A stretch of 64,000 bases of DNA from assembly GCF_024171815.1 (NCBI RefSeq), contig NZ_JAMTCJ010000004.1, positions 620,001 through 684,000 on the forward strand. The letters are read 5' to 3'. The DNA is from Williamsia maris. Lineage in GTDB: Bacteria; Actinomycetota; Actinomycetes; Mycobacteriales; Mycobacteriaceae. The stretch's first letter is position 1. Each line of letters starts with the position of its first letter. The notes under the pieces are model-generated. The model searched no databases. It saw only the letters and a list, made by a program, of their open reading frames with translations, and was not told the origin of the DNA. Shown one piece after another: positions 47,871 through 58,708 of this stretch. The position numbers and the translations under genes were made by a program.

Positions 47871-48055
47871 AGTTCGCAACGCTAGTCGACCGAGCGGCGC
47901 CGCAGCGCCCGCGGGACGCCGCGGCGTCCTGTGACGAGTGCACACGAAAACGGCGCCCACCTGTTTGAATGGACACCGCAACCGGCCCTCGGGCCGGGCG
48001 TATCCGCTTCAGGTACACGGCAGCCGTGACGCGCGGCAGGGACGAGGACACCGAC

Positions 48056-49444
48056 ATGACCGATCCGACACCGCACGACGCGCAGGCCACCGAGCCGGCC
48101 GCATCCGAGGTACCGGCACCGCCGCGCCCGACCCCGGGACCGCCCAAGCCCGGTCCCCGCCCGGGCCCACGACCGCATGCGCCCGCGGCCCCCGAGGTCG
48201 TCGTGCACGCGCACCATCAACCGCAGACCGACCCGAGCAAATTCGGCCACATCGACACCGACGGTGCGGTCTGGTTGGAGGTCGGCGACATCCGACGACA
48301 GGTCGGCTCGTGGCAGGCCGGCGCGCCCGAGGAGGGGCTGGCCCACTTCGGACGTCGGTTCGACGACATGGCCACCGAGGTCGAGATCCTCGAGGAACGT
48401 CTCGCGGCGGGCACCGGAGATCCCCGCAAGACCAAGACCGCCGCGATCGCACTGCGGGAGACCCTGCCCACCGCCGCGGTCCTCGGCGACGTGCCCGCAC
48501 TCGAGACGCGGCTCACCGCGATCATCGACGACGCGGACTCGGTGGCGGCGCAGCGCACCCGAGATCGCGATGCCTCGCGCGCCGCCGCGATCGCCCGCAA
48601 GGAGGAGTTGGCCGCCGAGGCAGAGCAGATCGGCGCCGAGACGACACAGTGGAAGTCCGCGGGCGACCGTCTCCGCGCGATCCTCGACGAGTGGAAGACC
48701 ATCAAGGGGGTCGACCGCAAGACCGACGACGTCCTGTGGAAGCGCTACGCGAAGGCGCGTGATGCGTTCAACCGGCGCCGCGGTGCGCACTTCGCCGACC
48801 TCGACCGGGAACGTGCGGGCGCAAAGTCGCGCAAGGAGGAGTTGATCGCCGCCGCCGAGGCGCTGTCGGGATCGACCGACTGGGGTCCGACCGCCGGGAA
48901 GTTCCGGGATCTGCTGACCGACTGGAAGGCGGCCGGACGCGCCCCGCGCGATCAGGACGATGCGCTGTGGGAACGGTTCAAGGGCGCGCAGGACGTGTTC
49001 TTCGCCGCGCGCAACGCCGCAGGCAGTGAACGGGACGCCGAGTTCGACGCCAACGCCGCCGCCAAGCGCGATCTGTTGGCCACGGCCGAGAAGACGGTCG
49101 ACCCGGCCACCGATCTGGAGGCCGCCCGCCGCGAGTTCCGCACCATCCGCGAGCAGTGGGACGCCATCGGCAAGGTGCCACGCGAGCACATGCAGAGCCT
49201 CGAGAAGCGCATGCGGGCGATCGAGAAGCGCATCTCCGACGCCGAGGAGAAGCACTGGCGCTCGACCGATCCCGAGGTCATCGCCCGCGCGCAGCAGTTC
49301 GAGGCGCGGGTGGCACAGCTCGAGGAACAGGCCGAGAAGGCCGACGCCCGTGGTCGGGACCGCGAGGCGGCGGATCTGCGGGCACAGGCCCAGCAGTGGC
49401 GGGAGTGGGCGCAGGCGGCGGCGAGCGCCGTCTCCGACCGCTAG
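48056..49444 (+). CDS. DUF349 domain-containing protein
   Basis: A 462-aa soluble protein. A Pro-rich disordered N-terminus (about 60 residues) is followed by repeats of the helical DUF349 unit, seen as [35 protein letters not shown] and [14 protein letters not shown]. The C-terminus is a charged coiled coil. The family has no settled function in Actinobacteria. It corresponds in place to M. tuberculosis Rv2731. ATG 48056 is preferred; GTG 48026 is in frame. Confidence 0.85.
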   Translation: MTDPTPHDAQATEPAASEVPAPPRPTPGPPKPGPRPGPRPHAPAAPEVVVHAHHQPQTDPSKFGHIDTDGAVWLEVGDIRRQVGSWQAGAPEEGLAHFGRRFDDMATEVEILEERLAAGTGDPRKTKTAAIALRETLPTAAVLGDVPALETRLTAIIDDADSVAAQRTRDRDASRAAAIARKEELAAEAEQIGAETTQWKSAGDRLRAILDEWKTIKGVDRKTDDVLWKRYAKARDAFNRRRGAHFADLDRERAGAKSRKEELIAAAEALSGSTDWGPTAGKFRDLLTDWKAAGRAPRDQDDALWERFKGAQDVFFAARNAAGSERDAEFDANAAAKRDLLATAEKTVDPATDLEAARREFRTIREQWDAIGKVPREHMQSLEKRMRAIEKRISDAEEKHWRSTDPEVIARAQQFEARVAQLEEQAEKADARGRDREAADLRAQAQQWREWAQAAASAVSDR

Positions 49445-49462
49445 TCCCCGGAGCCCCTCAGG

Positions 49463-50143
49463 TCAGGCGGACGGCGGTCCGGCCAGGTCGTCGGAAGCAG
49501 GTCGATCCTCGGGGGCGGGACGCGTGTGCGCGGTGGTGGGGGTGACGTTGCGCTGCAGTGCGCGGGCCCGGTCCTCGGCGGCCGCGGCGTCGGCCCGACG
49601 CCGCTCCTCCAGGGCGAGCTGATAGTTCGTGCGCGCCCACACGACCCGCGCCCAGTGGAACGTGATGACGAACATCGCCAGCCATCCCAGCGCGAGACCG
49701 ATGCCGACACCGTGGGGCGGCGCGATGCCGTCGACCCCGGGGGTGTTGCGCGACCACCAGGCGAGCATCCCCGCGACGCACCCGACGGCGCTGCCGCACA
49801 ACGCGATCCACGCGAGAACCCATCGGCGGGTCACCAGCGCGAGCATGGAGAACCCGATACCGAAGATCACCACGAGGAACACGAAGACGCGCGAGGTGAT
49901 CGTCACCCGTTCGGTCGTGGCGTCCGCGGCGAAGGTGAGGACGTCGATACCGTTCGCCGACCCGGTGTGCGGCAGGATCATCGACAGGATCGCGACGAGC
50001 ACGGCGGCCGCGACGACCACCGCCCGCGCACCCGGGTCGATCTCACCGGCGACCTTGCGTTCGGCACGACGCAGGTCCCCCTCGAACTGGGAGAACCCGT
50101 CGGATCCGTCCGCTCCCGGCGCCCGATTCGTTCCTTCGCTCAT
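49463..50143 (-). CDS. Conserved four-helix membrane protein (Rv2732c-like)
   Basis: A 226-aa protein with four hydrophobic helices ([72 protein letters not shown]). The N-terminal 40 residues and the C-terminal 55 residues are charged and cytoplasmic. I recognise no domain; synteny matches M. tuberculosis Rv2732c. ATG 50143 overlaps the miaB stop by 4 nt (ATGA), so it is translated from the miaB transcript. Confidence 0.78.
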   Translation of the reverse strand: MSEGTNRAPGADGSDGFSQFEGDLRRAERKVAGEIDPGARAVVVAAAVLVAILSMILPHTGSANGIDVLTFAADATTERVTITSRVFVFLVVIFGIGFSMLALVTRRWVLAWIALCGSAVGCVAGMLAWWSRNTPGVDGIAPPHGVGIGLALGWLAMFVITFHWARVVWARTNYQLALEERRRADAAAAEDRARALQRNVTPTTAHTRPAPEDRPASDDLAGPPSA

Positions 50144-51729
50144 ACGTCACATCCTCCTGCACAGCCGCCGACCGCTGCTGCGGGTGGCGAATCGATTCGG
50201 CCGATCGTCGGCATGCCCAGCCCGACACCGATCGGTGGTGTCTGGGCGGTCCGTCCCGCCTGCGACGCGTCCCCGGCGCGGGTGCGCCGATGCGAGCGCA
50301 GCGGTCCGTCGGCGATCAGGTAGTGCGGCATCGCGCCGGTGACCACGGACTCGACGACGTCGCCGGCCCGGATCTCCGCGCGGTCGCCCACGAAGTGCAC
50401 GAGCCGCCCGTCCCGGGCGCGGCCGGAGATCCGGTTGGTCTCGGAGTTCTTGCGGCCGCCGTTCTTGCCGTCGGCGTCGGCGACGACGAGCAACTCCACC
50501 GTCGAGCCGATCCGGCGTCGGTTCTCCTCCAGGCAGATCTCGTCCTGCAGCGCGGTCAGCCGCAGATACCGTTCGGTGACAACCGCTTTGGGTACCTGAT
50601 CGGTCATCGTCGCGGCGGGGGTGCCGGGACGCGGCGAGTACTGGAAGGTGAAGGCCGAGGTGAACCGGGCGCGGGCGACGAGGTCGAGGGTCTGCTCGAA
50701 GTCCTCCTCGGTCTCCCCCGGGAAACCCACGATGATGTCGGTGGTGATGGCGGCGTCGGGCAGCCGGTCACGCACCTCGTCGAGGATGGCGAGGAACTTC
50801 GTCCGGCGATAGCTGCGACGCATCGACTTGAGGATCCGGTCGGACCCCGACTGCAGCGGCATGTGCAGTTGCGGGCAGATGTTGGGGGTCTCCACCATCG
50901 CGTCGATGACATCGGTCGTGAACTCCGCCGGATGCGGCGAGGTGAACCGCACCCGCTCGAGGCCCTCGATGTCGCCGCACGCACGCAGCAGGTCGGCGAA
51001 CGCCGAGCGGGACCGTCCGAGCTCCGGGTCGGCGAACGACATCCCGTAGGCGTTGACGTTCTGCCCGAGCAGGGTGACCTCGACGACGCCCTGGTCCACG
51101 AGCGCCTGCACCTCGGCCAGCACGTCGCCGGGACGCCGGTCGACCTCCTTGCCGCGCAGCGCGGGAACGATGCAGAACGTGCAGGTGTTGTTACAGCCCA
51201 CCGACACCGACACCCACCCCGCGTAGGACGACTCCCGTCGCGCGGGGAGCGTGGACGGGAACTCCTGGAGCGATTCGAGGATCTCGACCTGGGCGGTCTC
51301 GTTGTGCCGTGCGCGATCGAGCAGGGCGGGCAGGGACCCGAGGTTGTGGGTACCGAACACCACGTCCACCCACGGCGCCTTGTCCACCACCGTCGCACGG
51401 TCCTTCTGCGCGAGGCAGCCACCGACGGCGATCTGCATGTCCGGGCGTTGCTCCTTGATCGGCGCCAGGTGAGACAGGTTGCCGTAGAGCTTGTTGTCGG
51501 CGTTCTCGCGCACCGCACAGGTGTTGAAGACCACCAGGTCCGCGTCGGATCCGTCGACGGCACGGACGTACCCGGCGTCCTCCAACAGACCCGAGATGCG
51601 CTCGGAATCATGCACGTTCATCTGACAGCCGTAGGTGCGGACCTGGTAGCTGCGCGGGGACCCGGTGGCACCGGTCGTCGGCGCCGGACGTTCGGCGCCA
51701 CGGGGGCTGTGTATGGCGGTGGCACTCAT
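50140..51729 (-). CDS. miaB: tRNA-2-methylthio-N6-dimethylallyladenosine synthase MiaB
   Basis: Radical-SAM methylthiotransferase of 529 aa acting on i6A37 of tRNA. The N-terminal auxiliary cluster uses Cys35 (YGCQMN), Cys71 (NTCAVRE) and Cys105 (GGCLAQ). The radical-SAM cluster is Cys179, Cys183 and Cys186 (CNNTCTFC). A TRAM-like domain follows, and a Gly/Ala/Cys-rich tail of about 50 residues is unusual for the family. ATG 51729 gives the expected start. Confidence 0.95.
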   Translation of the reverse strand: MSATAIHSPRGAERPAPTTGATGSPRSYQVRTYGCQMNVHDSERISGLLEDAGYVRAVDGSDADLVVFNTCAVRENADNKLYGNLSHLAPIKEQRPDMQIAVGGCLAQKDRATVVDKAPWVDVVFGTHNLGSLPALLDRARHNETAQVEILESLQEFPSTLPARRESSYAGWVSVSVGCNNTCTFCIVPALRGKEVDRRPGDVLAEVQALVDQGVVEVTLLGQNVNAYGMSFADPELGRSRSAFADLLRACGDIEGLERVRFTSPHPAEFTTDVIDAMVETPNICPQLHMPLQSGSDRILKSMRRSYRRTKFLAILDEVRDRLPDAAITTDIIVGFPGETEEDFEQTLDLVARARFTSAFTFQYSPRPGTPAATMTDQVPKAVVTERYLRLTALQDEICLEENRRRIGSTVELLVVADADGKNGGRKNSETNRISGRARDGRLVHFVGDRAEIRAGDVVESVVTGAMPHYLIADGPLRSHRRTRAGDASQAGRTAQTPPIGVGLGMPTIGRIDSPPAAAVGGCAGGCDV

Positions 51730-51874
51730 CGTGACCAGGGTACTCAGCGGATCGGAGGTGGTCGTCCACGGGCGCGCAGCCCGGCGAGATCGGGGACGAC
51801 ACAGTAAAGTTTTCGTTACCCAAGGCGGTGATTGTGCGCCGATTCCGGTACTCGCAAACGTAAGGTTGCCACCC

Positions 51875-52660
51875 ATGACCGCTTCGCAACCCGGATCCGC
51901 CGCACCGGCGCCGCAGACCGACAGACCGCCGATGATCTCGCTGCGGGGAGTCGACAAGCACTTCGGTGAACTCCACGTTCTCAAGGACATCAACCTCGAG
52001 ATCCCCGCCGGTCAGGTGGTCGTCGTGCTCGGTCCGTCGGGATCGGGCAAGTCGACGCTGTGTCGCACCATCAACCGTCTCGAGCCGATCGACAACGGCG
52101 AGATCCGCATCGACGGAGACCTGCTCCCGTCCGAGGGCAAGGGACTCGCCGCGCTGCGCGCCGAGGTCGGCATGGTCTTCCAGTCGTTCAACCTCTTCGC
52201 ACACAAGACCATCCTCGACAACGTCACGCTGGCGCCGATCAAGGTGCGTCGCAAGAGCAAGGACGAGGCACGCACGCGCGCGATGGAACTGCTCGAGCGT
52301 GTCGGCATCGCCGCCCAGAAGGACAAGTACCCCGCGCAGCTGTCCGGCGGTCAACAGCAACGCGTCGCCATCGCGCGGTCACTCGCGATGGAGCCGAAGG
52401 TGATGTTGTTCGACGAGCCCACCTCCGCGCTCGACCCGGAGATGGTCAACGAGGTCCTCGACGTGATGGTGTCGTTGGCCAAGGAGGGGATGACCATGGT
52501 GGTGGTCACCCACGAGATGGGCTTCGCCCGCAAGGCCGCCGATCGCGTCATCTTCATGGCCGACGGAGCGGTCGTGGAGGACACCGATCCGGAGAGCTTC
52601 TTCACCCGGCCCGAATCCGATCGCGCCCGTGACTTCCTCGGCAAGATCCTGGGCCACTGA
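51875..52660 (+). CDS. gluA: Glutamate ABC transporter ATP-binding protein
   Basis: Polar-amino-acid ABC ATPase of 261 aa. Walker A is GPSGSGKST, the signature is LSGGQQQR, Walker B is [14 protein letters not shown] and the H-loop is VVTHEMGFA. It energises uptake with the three genes that follow. ATG 51875 is used; an in-frame extension to 51665 runs through the miaB 5' end and is rejected. The stop overlaps the gluB start by 1 nt. Confidence 0.92.
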   Translation: MTASQPGSAAPAPQTDRPPMISLRGVDKHFGELHVLKDINLEIPAGQVVVVLGPSGSGKSTLCRTINRLEPIDNGEIRIDGDLLPSEGKGLAALRAEVGMVFQSFNLFAHKTILDNVTLAPIKVRRKSKDEARTRAMELLERVGIAAQKDKYPAQLSGGQQQRVAIARSLAMEPKVMLFDEPTSALDPEMVNEVLDVMVSLAKEGMTMVVVTHEMGFARKAADRVIFMADGAVVEDTDPESFFTRPESDRARDFLGKILGH

Positions 52661-53691
52661 TGACGACTGCACATCCCCGCCGGCGTCGATGGTCGACCCT
52701 CGGCATTCTCACCATGACACTCGCCGTCACCGCGGCATCGTTGACCGCCTGCGGCAACACCAATCCGCGCGATCTGATCGACTCGATCAAGAACGGATCG
52801 GTCATCCTCGGCACCAAATACGACCAGCCCGGCCTCGGACTCCGGGAACCGAGCAAGGACTTCACCGGCTTCGACACGCTCGTCTCGCGATACGTGGTCA
52901 ACTCGATCGCCGACGACCTCGGCGTCAAGCATCCCGAGATCACCTGGCGCGAGACACCGTCCGCCCAGCGCGAGACCCTCATCGAGAACGGCGAGGTCGA
53001 CATGATCGCCGCCACCTACTCGATCAACGCCGCACGCTCGGAGCGCGTCGCCTTCGCCGGCCCCTACCTGGTGAACTATCAGGGACTACTGGTCCGCAAG
53101 GACGACGACAGCATCGGCACGCTCACCGATCTCGACAAGGGCAAGAAGCTCTGTTCGGTGACCGGCTCGACGTCGGCGCAGAACGTCAAGGCGCAGCTCC
53201 CCCGCATCCAGTTGCAGGAGTACGACTCCTACTCCGGTTGTGTGGAGGCGCTGAGGTTGAAGAAGATCGACGCGTTGACCACCGACGAGGTCATCCTCGC
53301 CGGCTTCGCCAACTTCGACATCTACGACGATCAGTTCAAGATCGTCGACATGACCTACCCCAAGGACGCCTGCGTCACCTCGTCCGGGAAGAAGGCGCTC
53401 CGCAAGGAGGGCGCACCGTTCTCCACCGAGCGGTACGGCATCGGCATGCCGAAGAACTACCCGGCCAACGTGACCGCCGCCAACAAGGCGCTGGACAAGA
53501 TGCTCACGCCGGATGGCTCGGGGTCGTCGCCGTGGGAACGCGCGCTGCGCGAGTCCGTCGGTGACGAAGAGGTCGACACGTTGATGAAGCGGGCCGACGC
53601 GCCGGACTCACCGTTCACGTTCACCCCGAAACCCGGCGATCTGTCGTTCCTCGACTCGAAGTCGACGCCGTGTCCGGCGGGTCTGTCATGA
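52660..53691 (+). CDS. gluB: Glutamate ABC transporter substrate-binding lipoprotein
   Basis: Exported binding protein of 343 aa with a basic N-terminus and lipobox SLTAC (Cys31). The periplasmic-binding fold shows the typical SBP_bac_3 landmarks: GLREPSKDFTGFDTLVSRYV, AATYSINAARSERVAFAGPY and SVTGSTSAQN. Together with gluA, C and D it imports glutamate or another acidic or polar amino acid, by analogy with Corynebacterium. Its stop overlaps gluC by 4 nt. Confidence 0.92.
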   Translation: MTTAHPRRRRWSTLGILTMTLAVTAASLTACGNTNPRDLIDSIKNGSVILGTKYDQPGLGLREPSKDFTGFDTLVSRYVVNSIADDLGVKHPEITWRETPSAQRETLIENGEVDMIAATYSINAARSERVAFAGPYLVNYQGLLVRKDDDSIGTLTDLDKGKKLCSVTGSTSAQNVKAQLPRIQLQEYDSYSGCVEALRLKKIDALTTDEVILAGFANFDIYDDQFKIVDMTYPKDACVTSSGKKALRKEGAPFSTERYGIGMPKNYPANVTAANKALDKMLTPDGSGSSPWERALRESVGDEEVDTLMKRADAPDSPFTFTPKPGDLSFLDSKSTPCPAGLS

Positions 53692-54371
53692 ACGAACTGT
53701 GGAGCGACATAGGTCCCGAACTGTGGCCCGCGTACTGGGTCACGATCAAGCTGACCTTCTTCGCGGCCGTCGGGTCGCTGGTGTGGGGCACGATCCTCGC
53801 CGGGATGCGGGTGTCCCCGGTACCGGTGATGCGGCTGTTCGGGACGTCCTACGTGAACGTTGTCCGGAACACACCGCTCACGCTGATCATCATCTTCTGC
53901 TCGATCGGGCTCTATCAGAACCTCGGTCTGACACTCGCGCCGGAGAACGAGAACTTCATCGAGAACAACAATTTCTGGCTCGCGGTGCTGGGGTTCGTGA
54001 TCTACACGTCCACCTTCGTGTGCGAGACGTTGCGTTCCGGTTTCAACACCGTGCCGCTCGGCCAGGCCGAGGCGGCACGCTCGTTGGGTCTCGGTTTCAG
54101 CCGGGTGTTCGGCACCATCGTGCTGCCCCAGGCGACGCGGTCGGTGATCGGACCGATGGGCAGTGTGCTGATCGCACTCACCAAGAACACAACCATCGCC
54201 TCGGCCATCGGCGTGGCCGAGGCCTCGCTGCTGATGAAGGAGCAGATCGAGAACCATGCCGATCAGATCGTCGCGATCTTCGTCATCATCGCGATCGGAT
54301 TCATGATCATCACGCTGCTCGAGGGCTTCGTGTTCGGTTACTTCGCAAAGAGATTGGCGGTCAAGCGATGA
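53688..54371 (+). CDS. gluC: Glutamate ABC transporter permease
   Basis: Inner-membrane permease of 227 aa with about five helices and the HisM-type EAA loop [26 protein letters not shown] 53688 forms ATGA with the gluB stop. It pairs with GluD as the translocation pore. Confidence 0.92.
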   Translation: MNELWSDIGPELWPAYWVTIKLTFFAAVGSLVWGTILAGMRVSPVPVMRLFGTSYVNVVRNTPLTLIIIFCSIGLYQNLGLTLAPENENFIENNNFWLAVLGFVIYTSTFVCETLRSGFNTVPLGQAEAARSLGLGFSRVFGTIVLPQATRSVIGPMGSVLIALTKNTTIASAIGVAEASLLMKEQIENHADQIVAIFVIIAIGFMIITLLEGFVFGYFAKRLAVKR

Positions 54372-54402
54372 ACGGCAGTCACACGATGACGGGCGGCACA
54401 CG

Positions 54403-55281
54403 ATGAGCGGCGCGACGGTTCTCTACGACGCGCCCGGGCCCCGCGCCCGCCGTCGTAACGTGGGGATCGCGGCGATCTTCGGCATCATCCTCGTGGCTGT
54501 GGCGGTCTTCGTGATCGTCACGCTTGCCGGCAATGATCAGTTGACCTCGGAGAAGTGGAAGCCGTTCATCGAGGGCAACACCTGGACGACCTACCTGCTG
54601 CCCGGCTTGTGGGGCACGTTGAAGGCAGCGGCGTTGTCGATCGTCTTCGCGCTGATCCTGGGGGCCGTACTCGGCATCGGTCGACTCTCCGACCACCGGG
54701 CGACCCGATGGCTCAGTGGCGCGGTCGCGGAGTTCTTCCGGGCCATCCCGGTTCTGATCCTGATCATCTTCGCCTACTACCTGTTCGCCAAATACGCGGT
54801 GTTCCCATCGCAACAACTGGCTCTGGCCGCGGTGGTCACCGGGCTGACCCTCTACAACGGTTCGGTCATCGCCGAGATCATCCGATCAGGCATCAACTCG
54901 CTGCCGTCCGGCCAGGCGGAGGCCGCGAACTCGTTGGGGCTGCGCAAGTCTCAGTTGATGCGACTGATCCTGCTCCCCCAGGCGGTCACCGCCATGCTTC
55001 CGGCTCTCATCTCGCAGATGGTCATCGCCTTGAAAGACAGCGCGCTGGGCTATGTGATCGGCTACATCGAGGTGGTCCGCTCGGGCATCCAGTCGGCGTC
55101 GTACTACGGCAACTATCTGCCTGCGCTGGTCGTGGTGGCGATCGTGATGATCATCATCAACTTCACGTTGTCCACTCTCGCGACCAACGTCGAGCGACGA
55201 CTCCGCCAGGGCAAACGGGCCAAATCCGACGACCTGCCCACCGAGCAGGACGCGATCCCGGGTGTGGCCATCGGGAAGTGA
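54403..55281 (+). CDS. gluD: Glutamate ABC transporter permease
   Basis: Second membrane subunit, 292 aa, with about five to six helices and the EAA loop [23 protein letters not shown]. It carries an N-terminal helix ([20 protein letters not shown]) and a charged C-terminal tail. ATG 54403 is 31 nt after gluC. A bidirectional hairpin separates it from convergent recX. Confidence 0.92.
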   Translation: MSGATVLYDAPGPRARRRNVGIAAIFGIILVAVAVFVIVTLAGNDQLTSEKWKPFIEGNTWTTYLLPGLWGTLKAAALSIVFALILGAVLGIGRLSDHRATRWLSGAVAEFFRAIPVLILIIFAYYLFAKYAVFPSQQLALAAVVTGLTLYNGSVIAEIIRSGINSLPSGQAEAANSLGLRKSQLMRLILLPQAVTAMLPALISQMVIALKDSALGYVIGYIEVVRSGIQSASYYGNYLPALVVVAIVMIIINFTLSTLATNVERRLRQGKRAKSDDLPTEQDAIPGVAIGK

Positions 55282-55291
55282 GTCCGGCCGG

Positions 55292-55331
55292 CGACGAGCG
55301 CCGAGGCTCTCAGTTGCGGCGGCGCTCGTCG
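55292..55331. terminator. Bidirectional terminator between gluD and recX
   Basis: Perfect 12-bp arms (55292-55303 CGACGAGCGCCG and 55320-55331) around a 16-nt loop. The right arm lies inside the 3' end of the recX coding sequence, so it can stop transcripts from both sides. Confidence 0.7.
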
Positions 55332-55927
55332 AGCGCGGTGCGGACCAGTTCCATCGCGATCCCTGGACCGTAACCGCGCCGGGCGAGCATGCCGACGAGC
55401 CGCCGGAGATGTTTGTTGCGTTCGGCCGGGTCGTCGAGTGCGTCGACCGGAACGCGTCCGATCTTCTTCTCGAGCAACTCCGCGGCCCGGGTGCGTTCGT
55501 CGTCGTCGTCGATGGTGCCCAGCGCCTCGGCGATGACGCCGGGATCGACTCCCTTCGTGCGCAGTTCGTGGCGCAGGGCGGTACGTCCCTTGGCGCTGTA
55601 GGTGTGTCGGGCACGGACCCACTGGTGGGCGAAATCGCGGTCGTCGACGAGACCGACGCCGGCGAGCCGGTCGAGAACGGTGTCGACCTCGGTCGGCTCG
55701 AAGTCCTTGTCGAGAAGTCGGGTACGGAGCTCGTGACGACTGCGGGCCCGGACCCCGAGCAGCCGCAGGGCGCTGTCGTAGGCGCTCGCACCGCCGCCCT
55801 GTGCATTGCGAGACGACCCTGCCGACGGCGCCGGGTTCGGCGTCGTCGGCAGGGAGGTCTGCTCGGTACGGGCGAGGATCTCGCGGGTCGCGTCGTCGAG
55901 ACGCGCTCGGACATCCGGGTCCGTCAT
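55310..55927 (-). CDS. recX: Regulatory protein RecX
   Basis: Modulator of RecA filament growth, 205 aa, made of repeated three-helix units (ALRLLGVRARSRHELRTRL, FAHQWVRARHTYSAKGRTAL, LRRLVGMLARRGYGPGIA). A disordered N-terminus of about 45 residues precedes them. ATG 55927 lies 13 nt after the recA stop, so it is co-expressed with recA. Confidence 0.93.
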   Translation of the reverse strand: MTDPDVRARLDDATREILARTEQTSLPTTPNPAPSAGSSRNAQGGGASAYDSALRLLGVRARSRHELRTRLLDKDFEPTEVDTVLDRLAGVGLVDDRDFAHQWVRARHTYSAKGRTALRHELRTKGVDPGVIAEALGTIDDDDERTRAAELLEKKIGRVPVDALDDPAERNKHLRRLVGMLARRGYGPGIAMELVRTALDERRRN

Positions 55928-55940
55928 GATGTGCGCAGGA

Positions 55941-56987
55941 TCAGAAGTCGATGGGTGCCGGAGCCGGGATCGTGTCGTCGGCGGTCAGGACCGCACCGAT
56001 ACCCAGCTTCTCCTTGATCTTCTTCTCGATCTCGTCACGGACGTCGACGTTCTCGAGCAGGAACTTGCGGGCGTTCTCCTTGCCCTGTCCGAGCTGGTCA
56101 CCCTCGTAGGTGAACCACGAGCCGGACTTACGGATGAATCCCTCGGTGACGCCGAGATCGATCAGCGAGCCCTCCTTGCTGATCCCGTGGCCGTAGAGGA
56201 TGTCGAACTCGGCCTGCTTGAACGGCGGCGACACCTTGTTCTTGACGACCTTGACGCGGGTGCGGTTGCCCACGGCGTCGGTGCCGTCCTTGAGGGTCTC
56301 GATACGACGGATGTCGAGGCGGACCGACGCGTAGAACTTCAACGCCTTGCCGCCCGTGGTGGTCTCCGGCGAGCCGAACATGACGCCGATCTTCTCGCGC
56401 AGCTGGTTGATGAAGATGACCGTCGTGCCCGAGTTGCTCATGGCGCCGGTGATCTTGCGCAGCGCCTGGCTCATCAGACGTGCCTGCAGGCCGACGTGGC
56501 TGTCGCCCATCTCGCCCTCGATCTCGGCGCGGGGCACGAGCGCCGCGACGGAGTCGATGACCAGGATGTCCAGCGCGCCGGAGCGGATCAGCATGTCGGC
56601 GATCTCGAGGGCCTGCTCACCGGTGTCGGGCTGCGACACCAGCAGCGCGTCGGTGTCGACACCGAGCTTCTGCGCGTAGTCGGGGTCGAGCGCGTGCTCG
56701 GCGTCGATGAAGGCGGCGATGCCGCCGTTGGCCTGCGCGTTGGCCACCGCGTGCAGCGCGACGGTGGTCTTACCCGAGGACTCCGGGCCGTAGATCTCCA
56801 CGACACGGCCGCGGGGCAGCCCGCCGATACCCAGCGCGACGTCGAGGGCGATCGACCCGGTGGGGATCACCTCGATCGGCGCACGGACCTCGTCGCCCAG
56901 GCGCATCACCGAGCCCTTGCCGAAGTTCTTGTCGATCTGCGCCAGCGCCAGATCCAGCGCCTTCTCGCGATCCTGCGATCCTGCCAT
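55941..56987 (-). CDS. recA: Recombinase RecA
   Basis: Strand-exchange ATPase and LexA co-protease of 348 aa. Walker A is GPESSGKTT (residues 67-75), Walker B is [10 protein letters not shown], and L2 is around [16 protein letters not shown]. There is no intein, unlike M. tuberculosis RecA. ATG 56987 has AGGAG 7 nt upstream. Expression should be under both the LexA box and the RecA-NDp-type promoter upstream. Confidence 0.97.
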   Translation of the reverse strand: MAGSQDREKALDLALAQIDKNFGKGSVMRLGDEVRAPIEVIPTGSIALDVALGIGGLPRGRVVEIYGPESSGKTTVALHAVANAQANGGIAAFIDAEHALDPDYAQKLGVDTDALLVSQPDTGEQALEIADMLIRSGALDILVIDSVAALVPRAEIEGEMGDSHVGLQARLMSQALRKITGAMSNSGTTVIFINQLREKIGVMFGSPETTTGGKALKFYASVRLDIRRIETLKDGTDAVGNRTRVKVVKNKVSPPFKQAEFDILYGHGISKEGSLIDLGVTEGFIRKSGSWFTYEGDQLGQGKENARKFLLENVDVRDEIEKKIKEKLGIGAVLTADDTIPAPAPIDF

Positions 56988-57088
56988 GGGGTGTCTCCTG
57001 ATCATCGGTTCATCGGTGGTTGTTCTCCACCGATGGTCATCGGCATGAGGTGGCCTGCGGATCGCCACTGCGATCGTCGGTGTGCGTC

Positions 57089-57111
57089 ACGCTAAACCGG
57101 ACCACCGACAG
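57089..57111 (-). promoter_or_regulatory. RecA-NDp (PafBC/ClpR-type, LexA-independent) promoter of recA
   Basis: On the minus strand CTGTCGGTG, then 8 nt, then TAGCGT. This fits the mycobacterial TTGTCRGTG-N8-TANNNT consensus at all but the first base. The predicted leader to the recA ATG is about 95 nt. Confidence 0.75.
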
Positions 57112-57213
57112 CGGCGGAAAATCCTCACGACGTGCTGTGGATGAACAGCATCTGTGGAGAGATCCGGCGGTCACCTCGGTGGAGGTCACGTGTTCGAACA
57201 ACCCCAGACTAGG

Positions 57214-57228
57214 CGAACATCTGTTCGA
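57214..57228. promoter_or_regulatory. LexA (SOS) box upstream of recA
   Basis: CGAACATCTGTTCGA carries a perfect GAAC-N4-GTTC core, about 105 nt upstream of the RecA-NDp-type promoter. The 310-nt gap between recA and the DUF3046 gene holds this box and the promoter; nothing else is evident there. Confidence 0.85.
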
Positions 57229-57297
57229 TGCAAGCACGTGACGCCGTGACACGCCGGGGTGTCGCCGATCCGACCCACGAGGGTGGACCGGCGACCG

Positions 57298-57492
57298 TCA
57301 CCAGCGTTCGCGGGGGACGTCGAACTCGCGACAGAGGGCGACCCAGACCAGCTTCGGGTCGATGCCGGCCTCGAGGGCCTCGGCACCCGTGCGGCCGCCG
57401 AAGTCGATCAGCACGTGGTCGCGCAGCATCGAATCGGCGGTGAGGCTGCCGAACTCGGTCTGCATCAGCTCGGAGAACTCGGTGAGACGCAT
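57298..57492 (-). CDS. DUF3046 domain-containing protein
   Basis: A 64-aa protein starting MRLTEFSELMQTEFG and ending CREFDVPRERW, the complete DUF3046 family profile. It corresponds to M. tuberculosis Rv2738c upstream of recA. Function is unknown. ATG 57492 lies 11 nt after the glycosyltransferase stop. Confidence 0.88.
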   Translation of the reverse strand: MRLTEFSELMQTEFGSLTADSMLRDHVLIDFGGRTGAEALEAGIDPKLVWVALCREFDVPRERW

Positions 57493-57503
57493 CGCCGTCG
57501 AGG

Positions 57504-58682
57504 TTAGTCGTCGATCACCGATCGGCACACCGCGACCGGGTCGGCGAGGTCGGCCGCACCGTCGGCGGCACGGCGTGCCGCGGCCGCCGTGTCGGGATCG
57601 GCCAGGACAGCCAGGCATGCCGCCCGCAGGGTCTCGGTGTCCAACGGGCGCACGAGCGCGCCACCACCCTGGCGGACCACCCGGTTGGCGAGTTCCCACT
57701 GATCGCCGCCGCCGGGGACGGTCACCACGGGTACGCCGGCGAGCAACGACTTCGCGAGCATCCCGTGTCCCCCACCGCAGACGACGAGGTCGGCGTGCGC
57801 GAGCAGGGCGTCCTGGCGGCCCGTGCCCGCGACCGCCCAGGGCGGCAACGTCCGATCGCCGTGTCGCAGCGCCGAGATCACCACGCGCACGGCGACGCCG
57901 GTGTGGGTGGGATCGAGGGCCTCGAGTGCGGTGTCGACGAGGTCGGCGACCCCGGTCGTGGCGGTGGACGGCGCGACGACGACCAGCGGCCCTGTTCCGT
58001 CCGGCGGGGTGAACACCTGCCGGGTCGGCTCCCAGAGCAGGGGGCCGACGACGTGTGCGTCCGCGGGCCAGTCCGGGCGGGGGACCTCGAGTGCCGGGAG
58101 TGTGGCGACGAGTCGTGCCGCCGGTCCGGGGGACGCGGCGGGCAGGCCGATCGATTCACGGGCGGCTCCCCGCTGGCGGTCCCCCTGTGCCCGTGAGCGT
58201 GTCGTCGCGGCCCGCATCAGGCGATCCCGCAGTCGGCCCGACAGTCCGGTCCCCGGGGCCAGTCCGCTGCCGATCGGCGGCAGACCGACCGACGGTTCGT
58301 AGAGCGGGTGGGGTGACAACTCGATCCACGGGATGCCGAGACGCTCGGCGGCCCATCCGCCGCAGACGGTGATGACGTCGCAGATCACCAGATCGACCGG
58401 GTCGGCCTGCAGGACCGGGACGAGTTCGGTGCACATCCGTGCCGCGCGGACGCTGAGCTTGGCGCCGGCGTCGGAGTCGTCCTCGGTGTCGAGGACGTCG
58501 AGACCCGGCAGTTCGGCCACCGCGACGCCGTCGGGGATCGGCCGCGTCGGTCCGGTGCCGGGGAGCCACGCCGTCCCGGTGAACACCGTGACCGACTCCC
58601 CTGCCGCGACGAGCCGCTGCGCGAGGGCGATCGCCGGGATGGCGTGTCCCGCATCGGGTCCTGCGACGATCGCGATCCGCAC
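57504..58682 (-). CDS. GT1-type (UGT-like) glycosyltransferase
   Basis: A 392-aa GT-B fold enzyme. The N-terminal acceptor domain opens MRIAIVAGPDAGHAIPAIALA. The C-terminal nucleotide-sugar domain has HADLVVCGGGHGMLAKSLLAGVPVVTVPGGGDQ, split here only for description; its Gly/His-rich loop is the donor site. It resembles the Rv2739c family next to recA. Acceptor and donor are unknown. GTG 58682 is the start. Confidence 0.85.
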   Translation of the reverse strand: MRIAIVAGPDAGHAIPAIALAQRLVAAGESVTVFTGTAWLPGTGPTRPIPDGVAVAELPGLDVLDTEDDSDAGAKLSVRAARMCTELVPVLQADPVDLVICDVITVCGGWAAERLGIPWIELSPHPLYEPSVGLPPIGSGLAPGTGLSGRLRDRLMRAATTRSRAQGDRQRGAARESIGLPAASPGPAARLVATLPALEVPRPDWPADAHVVGPLLWEPTRQVFTPPDGTGPLVVVAPSTATTGVADLVDTALEALDPTHTGVAVRVVISALRHGDRTLPPWAVAGTGRQDALLAHADLVVCGGGHGMLAKSLLAGVPVVTVPGGGDQWELANRVVRQGGGALVRPLDTETLRAACLAVLADPDTAAAARRAADGAADLADPVAVCRSVIDD

Positions 58683-58708
58683 CGATGCGTTCCTTCCGTG
58701 AGATCCTG

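Noticed and set aside
51820-51874. Possible operator before gluA (GTAA...TTAC and GCAA...TTGC half-sites)
   Set aside because: Arms are only 4 nt, match no consensus I can name with confidence and could be chance.
55806-57095. + strand ORF of 429 codons across recA
   Set aside because: Antisense to recA, whose protein is unmistakable; no start signal or recognisable domain.
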